Positions 60,483-64,000 of a stretch of 64,000 bases of DNA are shown here, piece by piece; position 1 is the stretch's first letter, and every line of letters starts with the position of its first letter. Origin of the DNA: Macrocybe gigantea (taxonomy: Eukaryota > Basidiomycota > Agaricomycetes > Agaricales > Callistosporiaceae); the NCBI GenBank assembly GCA_011319805.1, contig SJRY01000253.1, positions 186,001-250,000 of the forward strand, given 5' to 3'. The notes beneath the pieces are model-generated. The model was not told the DNA's origin and did not search any database. It was given only the letters and a program-made list of their open reading frames with translations. The translations under genes and the position numbers were made by a program.

Positions 60483-62200
60483 ATGCGGTTCTCTATCCTA
60501 CTTGTCGCGTACGTGCTCTTTTGTCTCAGGATTTGCATTCACGTATTGGCACTCCCTATCTCGTGCGAACGAGGAAAGACACTGACGGCAGCGGACTCCG
60601 GTTCTAGCGACACTAGAAGTACGTATGAGATCGTTTGGAGTTGTCTCGCGACTATATTTCTGTGTACATGGGTCGCCGTGCATCCCAATGTTCCGCGGTC
60701 GGAGGAGAGCACATTCAAGAATATTCTGCGCCGAACCAAGGATATGGTCTCCGCCGTGCTTATCCCAGAGCTCCTCATTACCTGGGCTGCGAGAGAGTGG
60801 GTCATTGCAAGGAAGATGACAAAGCATTTGAGTAAGCTCGTCTCTTGATTTGGGAGAGTCACAATCTCATATCATATAGGACAGCGAAAATGGACCATGA
60901 CACACAGCTTCTTCTTCGTCATGGGTGGTCTTGTAACTCAAGACGGGGGGAATAGGCCTACGTTAACACAATTGAAAGCCGCTCTAAAGAAAGGCGAAAT
61001 CGTTTTCACCGAGAGGCAAATTCAGGACAAGAGCAAGAACGATGGGTTGTCAAAGGGTGTTGTATTGCTGCAGATATCTTGGTTCGCATCGCAATTCATA
61101 GCTCGCTGTGTTCAACATCTTCCGATTACGGAAGTCGAACTCGTCACCGTTGCCTATGCCCTGGTCAGCTTTGTGACGTATGGGTTATGGTGGAATAAAC
61201 CATCGAACGTTCAATGCCCCATCCCAATATACGTCTCGACACAAGCTGCGCATCCGCACACGACCTCATCTACAATGCATGCCTCGACATTTGCTACACC
61301 TCGGCGATCGGTCTCATTCACAACGCCGTCCACATGGATACCTCAACCTCCTCCCACTCCCACAGAGCTCTCTAGCCAAACCTCTACAAGCCTAAGTCTC
61401 TACTACGAAAACTAGGGCTCGCCGACACTATACGACGTCCTTCTCGTGCGATGACGCGTCCTGCTCCTACAGACCGTCGTGAAGTACCTCTGGCCCAGGT
61501 CCGTCCAACTGTGGACGAACCGGTCCCAAATAGCGAGTCCGACGAAGAGTCTCCTCGTGAGAGTGTGACGAGTCCTGAGCTAGACTCGCCCGCTCCTTCT
61601 ACAGGAGAGCACGTTCAGGCGGAGGGCATGTTCTCATTCGCCATCTTCATACGCAATCTCCCTCAGCCCTTATTGAGCGTGGCCAAATACCTCGTGATTT
61701 TCTTCACAAAGCTGCCGAAATACATCCTCTCTTCATTCCAGGGCTTCTTGAAGACTTTCATCATCTTGAGGGCTGGAGAGGACGGTACCTACGATTTATG
61801 GCGCACACTGGTTCCGCTCTCATCTTTCTTCGGAAGGCCAAGCTACAGAAAGCTCGTGCCCTCCTACCTCGTGTATCCGATCTGTCTGCTTTACTTATCA
61901 GGAATTGGCTTCGGCGTGATTCACTGCTTTGGTTGGTCCCTCGAATTTCCGACTCACGCGGAGCGACTGCTATGGCGCATCATTTCTATCATCATCACAG
62001 CCATACCCGCATTCCTGCTCGTTCAGATACTCTTCTTGCTCAGAGGCTGGCTGCTGTGGTTTCGATTGTTCAATTATATTGCTCTGTTATACATTCCTGC
62101 AAGGATAATCCTCATAGTCCTCGCTCTGATGTCTCTTCGGTCACTTCCGCCTGAAGTCCATAGAACAGTCGAGTGGAGCAAATTTATTCCCCATTTGTAG
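60483..62200 (+). CDS. Multi-pass membrane protein of a basidiomycete-specific family, unknown function
   Basis: The start chosen at 60483 (MRFSILLVAYVLFCLRICIH) gives a hydrophobic leader. Conserved parts follow: YEIVWSCLATIFLCTWVAVH, VSAVLIPELLITWAAREWVI, ARKMTKH, an intron (about 60831-60880), then KWTMTHSFFFVMGGLV, LTQLKAALKKGEIVFTERQI, DKSKNDGLSKGVVLLQISWF, RCVQHLPITEVELVTVAYAL and YGLWWNKPSNVQCPIPIYV. This set recurs in many mushroom proteins of unknown role. The first frame closes near 61415; a second (61451-62200) with at least four membrane helices (YLVYPICLLYLSGIGFGVIH, AIPAFLLVQILFLLRGWLLW) continues, ending FIPHL. I join them as one gene; the join at 61400-61450 may be an intron or an indel. 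Confidence 0.7.
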
Positions 62201-62579
62201 ACCTCTCCGTGCGCACTCGGCATAGCAGAGCCATTAGGCTAGTATCACCTCGAGAATCTTTGTGGAGAGCTTCTTCCCCGTCCCCAATAGTACGACATTC
62301 GTGATCCGCAGACACGTTCGATTTATGGCTGTTCTAGCAAGAACATTAACATGGTTTGATTTCATGGCAATATAGCTCATGTGCGTGTGGACACTTGAGT
62401 TTAGTTCATATCAAAATAGAGTCGAAACTGGATTACTTTCCTAAGAAGTTGAGGTAGCGGTCTCTTCGGCCATTGCGAAGAATCACAGTTTTCTCCGTAT
62501 ATAATCGTCGACGCCCGCAATCTAGGCCCAGGCCAACTTAAGCGAATGGCATTGTCGGAGTCGAAGCGTTCGACCTTCA

Positions 62580-62980
62580 CACCGGAAAGTTCACGTTTTC
62601 AGATGATCTGAAAACTTCACTTAATTATATAGTTTCCGGACACAAATTAGTTGAACTAATATTAATAATGAAATAGAAAATTTCGGATCCGCTGAAAAGT
62701 ATGGCGAAATCTGTAATATAAGAATTGTTTTCGGACTTCACGAAAATGAACCTTAAATACGAAAAATCAATGTTTCAGAAATCATTTGTTAATTTTTCCG
62801 ATTAGACTCAGTTTTCGGTTCAGCTGAAAAGCATGAATTAAACTTGTTATAAATTCATACGAAATCTAATAAATACGGTAGAAATTTCGATTGGTAGGAA
62901 AACAAAAAAGTCGGATTCCAATTTTGTCATACTGAAATGAAATACCGAAAATGATAGTTTCGGTAGAACTGAAATGGATC
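62580..62980. repeat. Cluster of short imperfect palindromes in AT-rich DNA
   Basis: Five sites share the pattern TTTTCGG-NNNN-CTGAAAA: 62595-62615 (nearly perfect palindrome around GATGATC), 62681-62697, 62727-62746, 62811-62831 and 62958-62975. The first is nested in a wider inverted repeat, CCGGAAA at 62582 and TTTCCGG at 62633. A separate palindrome, ATTAGTTGAACTAAT, lies at 62647-62661. The surrounding DNA is clearly richer in A+T than the rest of the window. No coding frame is supported. Confidence 0.6.
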
Positions 62981-63001
62981 GTACGATGAGCGTACGATGA
63001 G
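62978..63001. repeat. Short direct repeat CGTACGATGAG x2
   Basis: An 11-bp unit occurs twice in tandem directly after the palindrome cluster. Possibly a slippage or excision scar. Confidence 0.5.
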
Positions 63002-64000
63002 CAGATGCAAAGCGTCGACAGAGCGTCCACTGTCCAGTCTTCACCAGGGAAGACCATAAAATCAAGACAGCGAAAGAAAAACGGTGGGAGTAGATTTGGG
63101 AAGGGTGTAAATAGTCCTGCAGCATTCTTTGAGCGACCTGGATGAGTGACCTGTTTATCGACACCACAGGAGCTCATGAGTTCTCGTGGCAGCCCGTAAC
63201 GTGTTGACGTGTTGTGTGCAACAACGTTCGCGCGTAAACTTCGACGCCGCTCGCAACAGCCTCTCACCTTCAATCCTGAGCTCCAGTATCCCATCCTCGT
63301 TTGTCAGATCCCAACTGTCGCACCTCGTTGTCCATCGCTCGCGTCGAAAAAATGTCGCCTTCAGTCCCATCGTCGCACCACTCCTTTATCTCGTTGAGTC
63401 GTCCCCAAAGAGCCAGGAATGCAGGCGCGCTGCGAACGCGTTCAGGGAGGCATTGGCAGCATTGGAACCAAAAACTTTGCGATGGTTAGGGAGATTCAAG
63501 TTTCATTGGGTCTTGATGTGAGACGGCTTCATCTGCGCCGTATTCGTTTTCTTCTTTTTTTCTTTCGCTAATGCTGTTGGCAGGGGAGCACTTCACAAAT
63601 CCTGGAAGGAACCGCTGAAACATTGGACTTGGAGGGGCTTTCGCAAGGGACATGCATTTATCACAATGCATGTCTTCGACGACGACGTGACGGATGCAAT
63701 ATGCTACAGGAATGGAGGGCATTGGCAGGAAAAAAAGAGATTGAGCATCCAGAAACGATGCCGCCGACTGGAGGCGATCTGAAGTTGGAGTTCGCCAGGC
63801 ATTGCCTGTGGAAATGTAGCTTTTTCAAAGATGTATCAGAGAATCTACTGTTCACCGATGAGCGCATCAGACCATCAGTCTATATCTGAAGCCCGAAGAA
63901 CTGGGAGTGAACCCACTATCATATACACCGAAACGGTAGTTGCACCGCCGCACTACCATCCCAGGCCACACTACGACGTGAAGGGCGTCTCACAGATGCG
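63002..64000. other. Window end, unassigned open frames
   Basis: Plus-strand frames at 63186-63521 (NAFREALAALEPKTLRWLGR) and 63623-63889 (GGDLKLEFARHCLWKCSFFK) could be exons of one gene separated by a short T-rich intron-like stretch near 63545-63580. Minus-strand frames overlap them. I recognise no family, and the region runs off the window. Confidence 0.35.

Overview
The window is nuclear DNA of a mushroom-forming basidiomycete (Agaricomycete type). The evidence is short introns of about 45-100 nt in nearly every gene, two FunK1 fungal-specific kinase genes, F-box proteins with an LP-ELLSYIF-LCLP type box, an AA9 lytic polysaccharide monooxygenase, a CPL1-like cysteine-rich secreted protein, basidiomycete-type single-pass membrane proteins, and Ty3/gypsy and hAT relics. 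I cannot name the species.

Layout. 1-6.3 kb is a transposon graveyard: the 3' end of a decayed Ty3/gypsy chromovirus with its LTR, an inverted-repeat fragment, then a dead hAT transposase gene with its terminal and subterminal repeats. 6.3-16.1 kb is a patchwork of duplications. Block A (7150-9535) and its shortened copy block B (13885-14790) are direct repeats that bracket a FunK1 kinase segment (9690-13660). A membrane glycoprotein gene follows (14521-16119). 18-42 kb is mostly ordinary gene-dense sequence: an R/D/P-rich protein, two tandem F-box genes, tRNA-Ile(AAU), ALG12, an AA9 LPMO, an HSP110 chaperone, lysyl-tRNA synthetase, an Ariadne RBR ubiquitin ligase and an unknown nuclear-type protein. 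42.4-46.4 kb is a second FunK1 segment, an inverted copy of 9.7-13.7 kb. 46.7-62.2 kb holds USE1 (SNARE), a small membrane protein, an NmrA-like protein, FGAM synthase (purine synthesis), a sensor-like membrane protein, a CPL1-like secreted protein and a multi-pass membrane protein. 62.2-64 kb is AT-rich, with a cluster of short palindromes and no recognised gene.

How the genes relate. Fungal neighbours are mostly functionally independent. The visible links are two head-to-head pairs with short shared promoter regions (AA9/HSP110 and KRS/ARI1), the F-box tandem pair, and the paired FunK1 copies. A secretory theme (ALG12 N-glycan assembly, USE1 Golgi-to-ER SNARE, several secreted or membrane proteins) is probably coincidental.

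Main caution. Conserved single-copy genes (FGAM synthase, USE1, ALG12, ARI1, HSP110) carry many 1-2 nt frame breaks, most often in homopolymers. This looks like residual indel error in a draft assembly rather than gene death, so gene models here should be read across these breaks. The in-frame CGA-to-TGA stops in the transposons look like genuine decay. I did not find a convincing undescribed biological system. The strongest leads are the inverted FunK1 duplication framed by direct repeats, the palindrome cluster near 62.6-63.0 kb, and the systematic frame-break pattern.
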